Source: Cyanomargarita calcarea GSE-NOS-MK-12-04C (GTDB lineage: Bacteria; Cyanobacteriota; Cyanobacteriia; Cyanobacteriales; Nostocaceae). From it: 59,193 nt of DNA. How positions within the stretch are numbered: the stretch's first letter is position 1; each line of letters opens with the position of its first letter. Location: assembly GCA_019359595.1 (NCBI GenBank), contig JAHHGZ010000046.1:1-59193 (forward strand). Direction: 5' to 3'. The notes below the pieces were generated by a model, which was given only the letters and a program-made list of their open reading frames with translations, did not search any database and was not told the DNA's origin. Positions 43,980-54,000 of this stretch are shown here, in pieces. The translations under genes and the position numbers were made by a program.

Positions 43980-46015
43980 TACTTTTCTCCTTTCTTTTTT
44001 AACCGTTGTTTTGCCAAAACTACCCAGCCTTTTTCATCTGGATGAAATGGAGCGCTAAAATCAAGACACTTTTTCCATTCCACTATGGCGTTTTTGTTAA
44101 CACCACTTTTTTCCATTAATTGTGCCAAAAGACAGTGAGCGGAACCTTGTCGATTTTCTATAGCGATAGATTCTCTGAGAAATTTTTCGGCATCGATATA
44201 TTGTTTCTGCTCTAATTTGGCCCAGCCCAAGTTTTTGAGCATAATAAGTTTTAATCTTGGATTTGAAGTTAGCTTCAATGCTTGCGAAAGTTGTTCAACT
44301 GCTTGAGGATAATTTTTATCCAAAATATTTAGACGAGCCAGACTGTTGTAAGCTTGGGGAAGCTTGCGTAATGTAGCTGCTTCGTAGTCAAAGCGAGCAT
44401 TATTAAAGTCATTTTGAAATTCGTAAACTAATCCTCTGGTGTAGTGAGCTTCTGGATAGCCCGGTCTTACCATCAGTGCCCAGTTTAATTTCCGTAAGGC
44501 ACTTTTCATATGACTTTCGTCAGAGGTCGCAAGCCCATTATAGTAACTTTCATATGCAAGCTTCTGCAAAAATGGAGGTAGCCAAGTTAGTACCAAAGGC
44601 ACAGTTGCAACTCCTATTAAGATGCTTGCGCTCATAGTAACAAACCCAATCCGGACTAATTTTCTTGCTTTGGTTTGAGCTTTTGCTAATATTTGATTAG
44701 CTTGTTGTGCAACCTGCAATGCCACTTGAATGTGTTGTTTATCTAATTCTTGACTAGCAGCTAAAAACTGATAATCTAAATCACTCAAACTCTTTGTTTC
44801 TGCCCAAGTTAAAGCTTCTTGCAATGCTTGTCCACGTAACAAGCGCGACTCATCCTGGAAGTTAGCAATAACCCAAGCATGGAAAGACTCAGAATAAGGA
44901 CGTAGATTTTCTAATTGTTTCTCAACCCAGTTACAATTAAAAACCGACTCATAAATGCGATTATAAACTCTTAATTTTCCCTGTTGCTTAACCACTAACC
45001 CAGATAATCGTAACTCCATTTGTTCCCGACTATCATCAGCAGTAATTTCCCTTTGTTGTAAAATCTGCTGATACAACCCCAACAACCGACAACTACGAGA
45101 CTCATTACTCAGAAGACGTTCTCTAATTGTCTGTAAATGCTGTTGCTTATCCTGCGTCCACCAATTATCAATTATTCTTTCTTTAACAATTTTTGCTACC
45201 CACTCTGCTTCACAATTAGGATGCACAAGCATAGAAGGATATATACAAACCAATTGACACAAACATTGAGTAAGAAATGGTTGTCCACCTGTCCAATTTA
45301 ACACCTCTTGCAGCACCGCTTTTGTATTTCTAACTATCCCCACAAATCCTTGTTCGAGGGGAGTCGCTTGCTGAAATTCCAAGCCAGCTAATTCCACAGC
45401 TTGACTATCAATATTAAACGCTGTGAGATTAGTATCTGTTATCAAATCTGCGGGAGTCGCAACTCCTAATAATGCAAAAGTAAGACGATTATATTTATCA
45501 TTATCAGCCCGTTTATTATAACAGCCACGAATAAAAGCAAAAAAATCGTCTTTGAACTCTAAATTTAAAACATTATCGATTTCATCAACGAAAATAACTA
45601 TATTTTTAACAATCGTTTCTAATAATTCCTCTTCGATAAACTTATTCAACCGCATTAAGGGGGAAATATATGCATACTTATACCACCACTCTCCCACATC
45701 GATTGACAAATCAAAACCACTGACTATTAAACTCAGAAAACCACCAAAAAATTCATCTGGTGTCACCCCATAACCACAAATATCCCTCATCTCGATCGCA
45801 CAACAGGCAAATCCTTCTGTTTCCAACCTCCTCATAGTTCGCACCCGCAAACTAGATTTACCCATCTGTCGGGAATTTAACACATAACAAAACGAACCGG
45901 TCTTTAATCCTGCATACAGTTCCTCATCAGCTTGTCGCAACACATAGGTAGTCGCAGTAAAAGGTAAACTTCCACCGACTTGATAACAATTACTGAAGTT
46001 GGGTACTGTACTCAT
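43979..46015 (-). CDS. AAA-like (AAA_35) ATPase with C-terminal TPRs
   Basis: A 678-residue protein. The N-terminal AAA-like domain, characteristic of cyanobacteria, begins YQVGGSLPFTATTYVLRQAD; LNSRQMGKSSLRVRTM near 47 is Walker A and IVIFVDEIDNVLNLE near 138 Walker B. The winged-helix part (FLTQCLCQL near 250) follows. A hydrophobic segment near 460-485 could be a membrane helix. About four TPRs occupy 500-670. Such proteins resemble STAND ATPases in which a nucleotide switch is coupled to protein-binding repeats; their role is unknown, perhaps signalling or scaffolding. It is followed by the coupled secreted TPR gene. Confidence 0.86.
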   Translation of the reverse strand: MSTVPNFSNCYQVGGSLPFTATTYVLRQADEELYAGLKTGSFCYVLNSRQMGKSSLRVRTMRRLETEGFACCAIEMRDICGYGVTPDEFFGGFLSLIVSGFDLSIDVGEWWYKYAYISPLMRLNKFIEEELLETIVKNIVIFVDEIDNVLNLEFKDDFFAFIRGCYNKRADNDKYNRLTFALLGVATPADLITDTNLTAFNIDSQAVELAGLEFQQATPLEQGFVGIVRNTKAVLQEVLNWTGGQPFLTQCLCQLVCIYPSMLVHPNCEAEWVAKIVKERIIDNWWTQDKQQHLQTIRERLLSNESRSCRLLGLYQQILQQREITADDSREQMELRLSGLVVKQQGKLRVYNRIYESVFNCNWVEKQLENLRPYSESFHAWVIANFQDESRLLRGQALQEALTWAETKSLSDLDYQFLAASQELDKQHIQVALQVAQQANQILAKAQTKARKLVRIGFVTMSASILIGVATVPLVLTWLPPFLQKLAYESYYNGLATSDESHMKSALRKLNWALMVRPGYPEAHYTRGLVYEFQNDFNNARFDYEAATLRKLPQAYNSLARLNILDKNYPQAVEQLSQALKLTSNPRLKLIMLKNLGWAKLEQKQYIDAEKFLRESIAIENRQGSAHCLLAQLMEKSGVNKNAIVEWKKCLDFSAPFHPDEKGWVVLAKQRLKKKGEK

Positions 46016-46157
46016 AAGTCATCCAATTTTGGATTTGATATTTTAGATTGGCGAGCATCCCATATGTTTAAATTTTTAGTGAGGACTGGAAAGCCTGCTT
46101 TCGGTTTAAATGGGAAGCAAGATGCTGAAAAGATTCCTTGCTAAAAAATCGGATTAT

Positions 46158-47504
46158 CTATTTGCCAGCATCATTTTCTTGCCAACGTTGGCGAAAATAA
46201 AGCCGATACAATTCATATCGGGGTATGGCGCTTTTTTGAGAAAGCTTTACTAACCCCAAATCATTTAATTTTACTGCTGTATCTTGATTTAACAGCGAGT
46301 CAAATTCCACAGGAGTACCTGCTAAAACTACCTTGTTAAAAGCAGCAGAGGAGCGAGAATTGGCTAATAGATACTGACCGTATTTTTGTAAATGATACCG
46401 ATAAATGCCCCATGCAGTAGGAGCAGTTTGTAAAACTTCTTCTAAGGATATATTTTCTTGTACTAAATGTTTTAATGCCTCTCCCACCAAATAAGGATGT
46501 CCTCCCACCATCTTCATTAACTGCGCAACTTGATTTGTATCCCAATCCAGTCCATACTTTTGTGCCAAAACCAATACTTGTTCGGCAGTAAAATCTGGTA
46601 ATGTCATCTCAGTTCCAGCATTAAATGGAGACTGATTAATATCCAATTGAGTATATGCTTGAGTATGCAACACCACTAACCGTAATTGTCGCCACAAAAG
46701 ACGAGTTTTTGCATCCTCATGCCAAGTTCGTAACATCCCTAAAAACTCACCCGCAATTTCTGGATAGGGAAACATTTTATCGACTTCATCTAAAGCCAAG
46801 ACTAAAGGATTATCTCCCGCTAATAAATATTTTTCAAAATAGGTTCTGCACTTAATCTTGCTATTTCCCAGACTTTTACGCCAATGTTCTGCAACCGGAT
46901 AACTCACCTGCAAAATTTCTGTGATGCTGGTGCATAACCACTGTAAAAATGTATCCAGATTGCCAAAATCTTCTCCAGTCGCATCCCGCAGATTTAATTC
47001 CATTGTCCGGTAGCCTTGATTACCTGCATAATGCAAAATTCTGGACATGAGTTCTGTCTTCCCAGTCTGTAAAGGTGCTTTGATTCTCAGCAGACATCCA
47101 GGTTGCATAATTTCTGCAAAACAACGTTCTTCTATCGGAGGACGTTCTATATAGAAAAAATCTGATGGCATTAGCGATAATTGCAGTGTTTGACTGATGT
47201 CATTAATTACACATTTGTGTTGCTTCCATGCCCGCCTTAGTGTTTCTTTAAAATTGTGCTTGCTAACCTTTTCTCCTTTTCCTAATGCTTCTGTGAGCTT
47301 ATTCCACAACTTATTGCCAACATCTTTATTTAGATACTCAGCACTATAACCGTAATTATCTGCCATTTGCGGATAGGTGACACCTTCCCAGGAAGCTTGA
47401 AGTACGCTAATTTCAATATCCTTTAAGTGAATAGCAGTATTTTCAACTACAAGCTTATCAGCAAATTCTAGGGCTACTTCCCAAGTAAAATCTGATTCTG
47501 TCAT
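46158..47504 (-). CDS. AAA-like ATPase with vMAP-type N-terminal HTH domain
   Basis: A 448-residue protein. The first 90 residues (DIEISVLQASWEGVTYPQMA near 28, GYSAEYLNKDVGNKLWNKLT near 52) match the N-terminal helix-turn-helix domain of vWA-MoxR-associated proteins. The rest is an AAA-like domain: PLQTGKTELMSRIL near 142 is Walker A, LVLALDEVDKMFPYPEIAGE near 232 Walker B, and GGHPYLVGEAL near 335 the winged-helix motif. It differs from the 678-residue neighbour in its Walker A and lacks TPRs. The 142-base gap upstream of that neighbour suggests an operon of three. Such pairs recall sensor/effector modules of the conflict type. Confidence 0.86.
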   Translation of the reverse strand: MTESDFTWEVALEFADKLVVENTAIHLKDIEISVLQASWEGVTYPQMADNYGYSAEYLNKDVGNKLWNKLTEALGKGEKVSKHNFKETLRRAWKQHKCVINDISQTLQLSLMPSDFFYIERPPIEERCFAEIMQPGCLLRIKAPLQTGKTELMSRILHYAGNQGYRTMELNLRDATGEDFGNLDTFLQWLCTSITEILQVSYPVAEHWRKSLGNSKIKCRTYFEKYLLAGDNPLVLALDEVDKMFPYPEIAGEFLGMLRTWHEDAKTRLLWRQLRLVVLHTQAYTQLDINQSPFNAGTEMTLPDFTAEQVLVLAQKYGLDWDTNQVAQLMKMVGGHPYLVGEALKHLVQENISLEEVLQTAPTAWGIYRYHLQKYGQYLLANSRSSAAFNKVVLAGTPVEFDSLLNQDTAVKLNDLGLVKLSQKSAIPRYELYRLYFRQRWQENDAGK

Positions 47505-47597
47505 ACAAGTACAAAGTCGGATAAGTTTGTTTTTGACTTTCTTGTATAGCTTCAGAGTCTGATGAAGTTTTTCCGCAGCTAGTGCATAGAATTTACA

Positions 47598-47694
47598 TTT
47601 CTTTACAAATGATGTTGAAGTAAGAACCGAAGTTGGAAGAAGGAATAGCTAATAAAAATGCGCGTTCTGAGTTTAGAGCTTCAGTAAAAAAAAA
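47598..47694. repeat. About 97-bp dispersed repeat, copy 2
   Basis: Near-identical to 16034-16131, in the same orientation, in the 466-base gap upstream of the small secreted protein gene. No gene lies in 47505-47970; the region 47700-47940 is AT-rich and may hold its promoter. Confidence 0.75.
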
Positions 47695-47970
47695 ATCAAA
47701 TATTTAATTCATTATAGTTATTAATTCAAGGGTTTTAATCATTTTGAAGCAAAACCTGATTTTTCCCTACTTTGTTTTGTAATCACCTGATTTTATCCTA
47801 TTAATATTTTCTTATTAACTTATTTCCAGTATTTTTAATACCTGATTGTCTCCTATTGTTAGCATCATAATTTTAGACCATTATTGAAGCATAAGGCAAA
47901 GAAATTACATTAATTCTAATTAATTGATTTGCTTTTAAATCCTAAAACACAATCTTAATGGGTGAATAAT

Positions 47971-48363
47971 ATGAAGTTTAAATCTGCTTTCTCTACTGCT
48001 TTGTTGCTTAGTGTTATCGCACTATCTTCATCTGTAAATACAACTCCAGCTATGGCTGAAACGACTCAAAAACCTTATTGTACTGCTGCTTCCAAGCAAG
48101 GTGGTTACTGGTGGACTTGGACTGCTTCTAGTGTTGAATCAGCTTGTTTTACAGCATTTACTAAGGTTATAAACCTGAATCAGAGTGTTGATAGTTATAC
48201 TTCGGGAACCTACAAGACTAACGGTTTGAATAAAGGAAATCTTCGTTGTAAACAAGGAAACAAAAACGGCATAATCGGGACTGGAGGGGCAGTCTTTGAG
48301 AATGGGATAAATACGTCTAAAGAATTAGGTTGGAATGGCTGTACTTTTAAAATTATCAATTAA
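47971..48363 (+). CDS. Small secreted Cys-containing protein
   Basis: A 130-residue protein that I do not recognise. MKFKSAFSTALLLSVIALSS begins a signal peptide with cleavage near PAMA-ET. The mature part has four Cys (PYC, SAC, LRC, NGC), enough for two disulfides, and aromatic and Gly-rich patches (GGYWWTWTASS). There is no catalytic motif. ATG 47971 begins a normal signal; a GTG three codons earlier is possible. A second small secreted gene follows on the same strand. Confidence 0.72.
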   Translation: MKFKSAFSTALLLSVIALSSSVNTTPAMAETTQKPYCTAASKQGGYWWTWTASSVESACFTAFTKVINLNQSVDSYTSGTYKTNGLNKGNLRCKQGNKNGIIGTGGAVFENGINTSKELGWNGCTFKIIN

Positions 48364-48431
48364 TTTTAGTCATGCTCAAGTCAGCCTTACGACTCTCTTT
48401 GTAAGTTTCTTTTTGTGATTTATTGCAAAGC

Positions 48432-48468
48432 TTAGTAATGCGATCGCCTGTGATAATCGCATTACTAA
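48432..48468. other. Perfect 13-bp hairpin between two secreted-protein genes
   Basis: TTAGTAATGCGAT (48432-48444) and ATCGCATTACTAA (48456-48468) are exact inverted copies with an 11-base loop that continues the HIP1-like GCGATCGC. It lies 41 bases before the next start codon. It may end the first transcript or sit in the leader of the second; no T tract follows. Confidence 0.65.
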
Positions 48469-48509
48469 AATCAAATTTTACCCAATCAAATTTTTCAGGA
48501 GTTAATTCC

Positions 48510-48839
48510 ATGCTGAAACATAAATTATCAACATCTTTAATGGTGATTAATGCTTTAGTTGCAGTCTCAATGTCAAGCGTAGCTTTTGCATCCACACCAG
48601 GTATTCCACCAGGTTGTCCTGATGGCTGGGTTCCAGCACCAAATCCCCAACTTGGTTGTATTCCTAATCGTATAAAACCTCGACAATTAAACGGGAAGAT
48701 TAAAAATCCGACTCCATCAAGTCAAGTCACATTTCCACCTGAAATACCTCAAGATTTTCGGATTAATAAGTGTCAATTGGGTGTAATCGATCCAGTCGAT
48801 TGTCCTGAAAATAACCCAATCCCGGCACCCAGAGACTAG
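48510..48839 (+). CDS. Small secreted Pro-rich protein
   Basis: A 109-residue exported protein of unknown function. The signal MLKHKLSTSLMVINALVAVS ends near AFA-ST. The mature part is rich in Pro (PGIPPGCPDGWVPAPNPQLG) and contains four Cys (PPGC, LGC, KC, DC), so disulfides are likely. ATG 48510 is chosen because AGGAG lies eight bases upstream and the signal begins there. It is convergent with the HlyD-like gene. Short Pro/Gly/Cys proteins of this kind may be cell-surface or matrix components. Confidence 0.7.
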   Translation: MLKHKLSTSLMVINALVAVSMSSVAFASTPGIPPGCPDGWVPAPNPQLGCIPNRIKPRQLNGKIKNPTPSSQVTFPPEIPQDFRINKCQLGVIDPVDCPENNPIPAPRD

Positions 48840-48854
48840 TACTCCACCGCACTC

Positions 48855-49146
48855 GCTATGGTGGGTGACCACAGCCTTTAATTCTGATGGGTAGTGCGTA
48901 GGCCTACGCACTACATAATTTTTGGCGTTGCTGAATTGAGGTATGAATTGCCCTCACCCCCGACCCCTCTCCCTAAGGGAGCTACGGTGTACACACAAGT
49001 CCTATCGCCCTCACCCTGGAAGGGTGGGGCTACACCAACAAAGCCCACCTGCGTGGGCTAAAGAGATTTTAGCCCACGCAGGTGGGCTTGGCCCGTATAG
49101 CCCCACCCTTCTAGGGTGAGGGCCTAATTTTTTTACCCACCATAGC
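48855..49146. mobile_element. 292-bp palindrome-rich element with 12-bp inverted ends
   Basis: GCTATGGTGGGT (48855-48866) is exactly inverted at 49135-49146. Inside are a 24-base perfect palindrome centred on TAGGCCTA (about 48892-48915), a GGTATGAATTGCCCTCACCC segment shared with 14026, and a large palindrome at 49009-49123. The last has arms GCCCACCTGCGTGGGC/GCCCACGCAGGTGGGC inside CCTCACCCTGGAAGGGTGGG and its complement. No gene is encoded. Probably a composite of nested repeats between convergent genes. Confidence 0.6.
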
Positions 49147-49160
49147 CAATGAGATGGATT

Positions 49161-50759
49161 CTAGCGAACTTCCTTCAAGGTTTCAATTTGCTTGGTAAAC
49201 AATTCGGTAAACAAGCTAATCACACTCCTTTCTTCGCGTACTTTAATATTAGCTGTGATAGACATTCCTGATTGCAAGGATATTTTTTTACCTTTAATAT
49301 TGAGTGATTGTTTATCCAATTTTATTTTTGTTGGGAAACGATAATATCGATGATTTTCATCTGGTGGTAATGCATCTGAACCAATCGAAGTAATTTCTCC
49401 TTTAATATCGCCGAATTCGCTAAAGGGGAAGGAATCCATTCTGACATCTACTTTCATCCCTTCCCGCACAAAACCAATATCCTTATTAGTGATAAATGCC
49501 TCAGCAATAAGGCTGTCTTTTGGTACAATCGCAAGTAGTTTTTCGGTTGGTCTGGTTACAAATCCATGATTATTCGCTTGTAAGTCAAAAATAGTTCCAG
49601 ATACGGGTGCATGAAGTTTTTGATATTTTACATTTGTTTGTGCTTGGGAAATTTTACTATTAACATCAGCTAGTCGTTTTTCATTCTCTAACAGAACCTT
49701 AGTAATTTGACTCTCTATCTCGGCAATTGCCTTTTTGTTATTAGTAATTTTTTCCCAATTATTTTTATGAGAAGCAGCAACGCTATTTTTTAACTCTTGC
49801 TGTTCTTGTTCAATATCAAGTTGTAGACGTTGCTGTTCCTCTAATGATTGTGCTACTTGTGCTTGGAGATTTTGCACCTTTTTCTTTTGTTGCAAATACT
49901 GTAACTGCGAAATACCTCCTTCTTCTGATAAAGTTTTTAGTTTACCTACAATTTCTTCTTCAATAGCTAAAGTAGCTTTTGTATCATTAATTTGAACTTC
50001 AGTTTGTGCTAGTTTTTTCTTTACTTGTTCAACTTCTAATCGTCCTGCTTCTGCACGAGTATCTAATTCGACTTTTGTTGTTATGAGACGTTTTTGATCA
50101 TCTAGTCCCAAACCAAAAATATTCCCAGAGTTTCCTAATTCTTTTCGTAATAATTCATTCTCTGCCAGCAAAACTGTACGATTTTTCAACAATAAAGCAG
50201 TTTCTTTCGATAAAGAAGTTTTTAACAACTCACCTTCTGTGACATCACCAGTAGTTTGAATTAAGTGACGATAAATCTGATTTTCCTGCATCAATGCAGC
50301 ACGTATTTTTTGCAGCGAACTTAATTCGGCATCCGTAGCACTAGAATCAAAGATTAGCAACAAATCTCCAGCTTTTACCTGTTGTCCATCTTTAACGTAG
50401 ATATCTTTAACAACCCCACCCACTGGTGCTTGAATTTCTTTGACTGCACCTTCAGGTTTTAATTGTCCTGTTGCTGGAACTACTTGTTCAATTTTCGCAA
50501 AACAAGCCCAAGTAATCCCAAAGCAAGCTAAACCCATCATAGTCACCATTATGGCACGCGACCAAACAAGAGATTGACGCAATACTACAGATTGATCAAA
50601 TTTAGAATTTTGGGAATTAATTGCAGATGATTTAGTTACAAGTGATTTGGGAGTTTTAGATTCAGTAGTCAATATCTGCGATTCTAAAGCTTTTACTGTA
50701 TGTTCATACTTACCGTTACTGTATTTACCATTGAGGTGATTTGTATCTAGTTTGGTCAT
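49161..50759 (-). CDS. HlyD-like membrane fusion protein of a type I secretion system
   Basis: Periplasmic adaptor, 532 residues, that links an inner-membrane exporter to an outer-membrane channel. One helix near 70-92 (VTMMGLACFGITWACFA) anchors it. EGAVKEIQAPVGGVVKDIYV with KDGQQVKAGDLLLIFDSS is the lipoyl/biotinyl-like half-motif. A long coiled coil runs from about 160 to 380 (LAQTEVQINDTKATLAIEEE and similar). KLHAPVSGTIFDLQANNHGF and the later VDVRMDSFPFSEFG region complete the lipoyl and beta-barrel parts. The ABC exporter gene lies 282 bases upstream on the same strand, and RTX-like genes, likely cargo, lie beyond it. Confidence 0.9.
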   Translation of the reverse strand: MTKLDTNHLNGKYSNGKYEHTVKALESQILTTESKTPKSLVTKSSAINSQNSKFDQSVVLRQSLVWSRAIMVTMMGLACFGITWACFAKIEQVVPATGQLKPEGAVKEIQAPVGGVVKDIYVKDGQQVKAGDLLLIFDSSATDAELSSLQKIRAALMQENQIYRHLIQTTGDVTEGELLKTSLSKETALLLKNRTVLLAENELLRKELGNSGNIFGLGLDDQKRLITTKVELDTRAEAGRLEVEQVKKKLAQTEVQINDTKATLAIEEEIVGKLKTLSEEGGISQLQYLQQKKKVQNLQAQVAQSLEEQQRLQLDIEQEQQELKNSVAASHKNNWEKITNNKKAIAEIESQITKVLLENEKRLADVNSKISQAQTNVKYQKLHAPVSGTIFDLQANNHGFVTRPTEKLLAIVPKDSLIAEAFITNKDIGFVREGMKVDVRMDSFPFSEFGDIKGEITSIGSDALPPDENHRYYRFPTKIKLDKQSLNIKGKKISLQSGMSITANIKVREERSVISLFTELFTKQIETLKEVR

Positions 50760-51041
50760 GGTAATAAGAAATTATTCGTTATTGATTATTAATTAGGAAT
50801 TTTCAAAGAAAATAAAATATCAATCGTAGCTTGCTTCTTTGCAGGAGTACTGCCGTAAACGGAGCGCTCCTGTAGGGTATCGATTTTCCTCACACGTTAT
50901 TGCCGCTGTGTGACACTAGTACAGGTCTTTTGGAAATAAAGCTACCATCAAAAATAGCTAAAAAGCCTGCAACATAGGTGTTCTTACTTTTTACTTTTTA
51001 ATGAGTGCCTTGTTGTACTAGGACAATTAAATACTAACGAA

Positions 51042-54000
51042 TCAGGATTCCAACTTCATTTCTTGTTGATTGTAGAGGTAGGAATAATGACCTTCCCTAC
51101 TCATTAATTCATTATGGGTTCCTTGCTCAATCACCCTACCAGCATCCATGACAACGATTGTATCTGCATGTTTGACAGTATTCAAACGGTGAGTAATGAA
51201 GAATACTGTACTATCTTTAAATGAATCAGCTAAATTGAGACAAACTTGCCGTTCTGTGACATAATCTAATGCACTAGTTGCTTCATCTAACACTAATAAT
51301 TTTGGTCTTTGTAAAACAGAACGAGCTAGAGCAATTCTTTGTCTTTGTCCACCAGAAAGCGCTCCTCCACGTTCACCGACCTTGGTATTGTAACCGTTAG
51401 GTAAGTCCATAATAAAGTCATGAGCAGCCGCAATCCTAGCAGCTTCGAGAATCTCCTCTGTTGTTGCGTCAGGATTGGTGAGAGCGATATTTTCTTGAAT
51501 TGTACCTTCAAACAACAGCGTATCTTGGGGAACAAATCCGACTTGTCGTCGCAGGGAGTATAGTTCAACTTTGGATATATCGTATCCATCGATTACGATT
51601 CGACCCGACTCGTGTTCGTACAATCGAATCAATAATTTCGTTAGGGTACTTTTTCCTGCACCGCTTTGTCCGACAATGCCAATAAATTCACCGCTTTTAA
51701 AATCAAGATTAACATTGCAAAGTTGCAGCGGACCGTCGCTTTTAAAGCGGAAGAAAATATTTTCATAACGAACTGCACCAGAAATCGCAGGTAAGGGAAT
51801 ATTATTACGGTCTTGTTCTGCTTCTTGTGGTGTATCAACAATATCGCTTAAACGCTCTAATGATAAAGCTGTTTCTTGGAAACTTTGCCAAAGTTGCGCT
51901 AAACGCAAGATTGGACTAGTCACATAACTAGAAATAATCCGAAAAGCAATCAATTCTCCTAAAGTTAATTCTCCCTGAACTACTAAATAAGCTCCCATCC
52001 ACAAAACTAATAAACTGCTGAGTTTATTGAGAAAATTACTGGTAGAATTTGCCAGGGTGGAAGCGATTACAGTTTTAAACCCAGTAGATACATAATTAGC
52101 GTAACGCTCTTGCCAAGAAAATCGCGTTCGCAATTCAATATTTTGAGCTTTGACTGTTTGAATTCCGGAAATTACCTCGACTAAGTATGATTGTGTTTCC
52201 GCATTTCTTTCAGCTTTTGCACGTAACTGTTTCCTCACTATCGGGGAGGAAATAACAGTCAAAATAATGAATATGGGTATTGTCGCTAAACCTACTAGGG
52301 TTAGTTGCCAACTATAAAATAACATGACGATGACATAAATCACCGAAAATAGAGCATCTAAACCTACAGTTAAAGCCGTACCCGTCATAAATTTACGAAT
52401 ATTTTCTAATTCGTTGATACGGGTAGATAGTTCTCCTACTGGTCTGCGTTGATAATAACTTAGCGGTAAACGGAGTAAGTGGTCAATGATTTCTGACCCC
52501 AAACCCATGTCAATACGATTAGTAGTATCGACAAATAAGTAGGTTCTTAATGTAGTTAGTACAACTTCAAAAAAACCAACAACTAATAGCAAAGTTCCAA
52601 AAATATGCAGAGTATTAACACTATTCTGGACAATTACTTGGTCAATAATTCTCTGAACGATCAAGGGATTTGCTAATGCTGCTAGCTGTACAAAAAAAGA
52701 AGCCAAAAAAACTTCTATAAGTACTCGACGGTAACGGGATAAATAGGGAACAAACCACTCTAAACCAAAGCGTTTTTGCGGTGTAGCTTTGGTAGCAGTA
52801 AGTAATAACACTCTTAACTGAGGTTGAGAACTGCTGTCTTCTATTTCTAATTGATCGAGTAGTTCTTTTGGTTTAAAACGCTGGATACCTTCAGATGGTA
52901 TTCCCAAAACTATAACTTTTTCACTGGCTTCATATAAAACCGCAAAGCTGTCTTCATAACGAATCAAAGCAGGTGTGGGAATCCGGGTTATGCTATTCAA
53001 GGTTAAGGATACATCAACAAGTTGGGCTTTGAGTCCTAATAGTTCTGCAAGATAAGCACAAAGCTGAAAAGATACTGTACCGGAACGTTTATTATTCTCG
53101 TTTAAAATACGCTGAATAATCTCCTTCCGAAACGGCATTTTCAAATGTTTCGATACCATTTCAAAACAAGCATTCGCCGAATTTAACTGTCCCTTCCCAT
53201 GAAAAAATGGATATTTTATTCTCTGTTTGCTATCTCTAATGGTGGAATTTTGTGCTGGTTCTTCCTCAGATGCATAGGGAATCTCGATAGAGTCTAATTT
53301 TTCTAGGTGATTATCTTTTACCTGATGCTGTTCGTAATTGTTATCTACTAGTAACAAATCTGACTCACGCAAACCGATTAAACGTGCTGGATTTTTCCCT
53401 ATCACCTCTAATTTTTCTTCATCATTGAGCAATTCTATAAAAGTCCCAGGAGAAACATTTTTGACTGTTCCACCACCACTAAGAAACCAAACCCGTTTCC
53501 TATCTAATTGGCTCAGTAAAGTTTTTCCCGGTGGTAAATAATGTACTTTTGCTCCTGACAAAGCATTTTGAGCGAATTCTTTCAGATTCACTCCAGCATT
53601 TGCTTGGACTTCTTTCTGCACACTCAGAACATCAAATATTTCCACCAAATGACAGTGGTTTTTGCGAGTCTTGGCAAAATATGGATACTTGGAGAGTAAT
53701 TGCAAATACTGGGTTGCATCCAACGTTAAACATGTGACTTCACTCGATGCGATCGCTATTTCACATCCAAAAGAGCGCAAAATACCAATTTCACCTAAAA
53801 CATCTCCAGATTCAAGAAATCTTAAGGTTGTTGGTACTTGGGTACGAGGGTCATATGCCAATAACCGCACCCTCCCCTCATAAATAATTATGATGCGATC
53901 GGGTATTTTTTCTTTTCCTAAAATCCTCTGTCCTACACGATAACGAGTAGGATGAACATTTTTCAATAAATTAGCAACTACCTCACTTGATAACTGGTCA

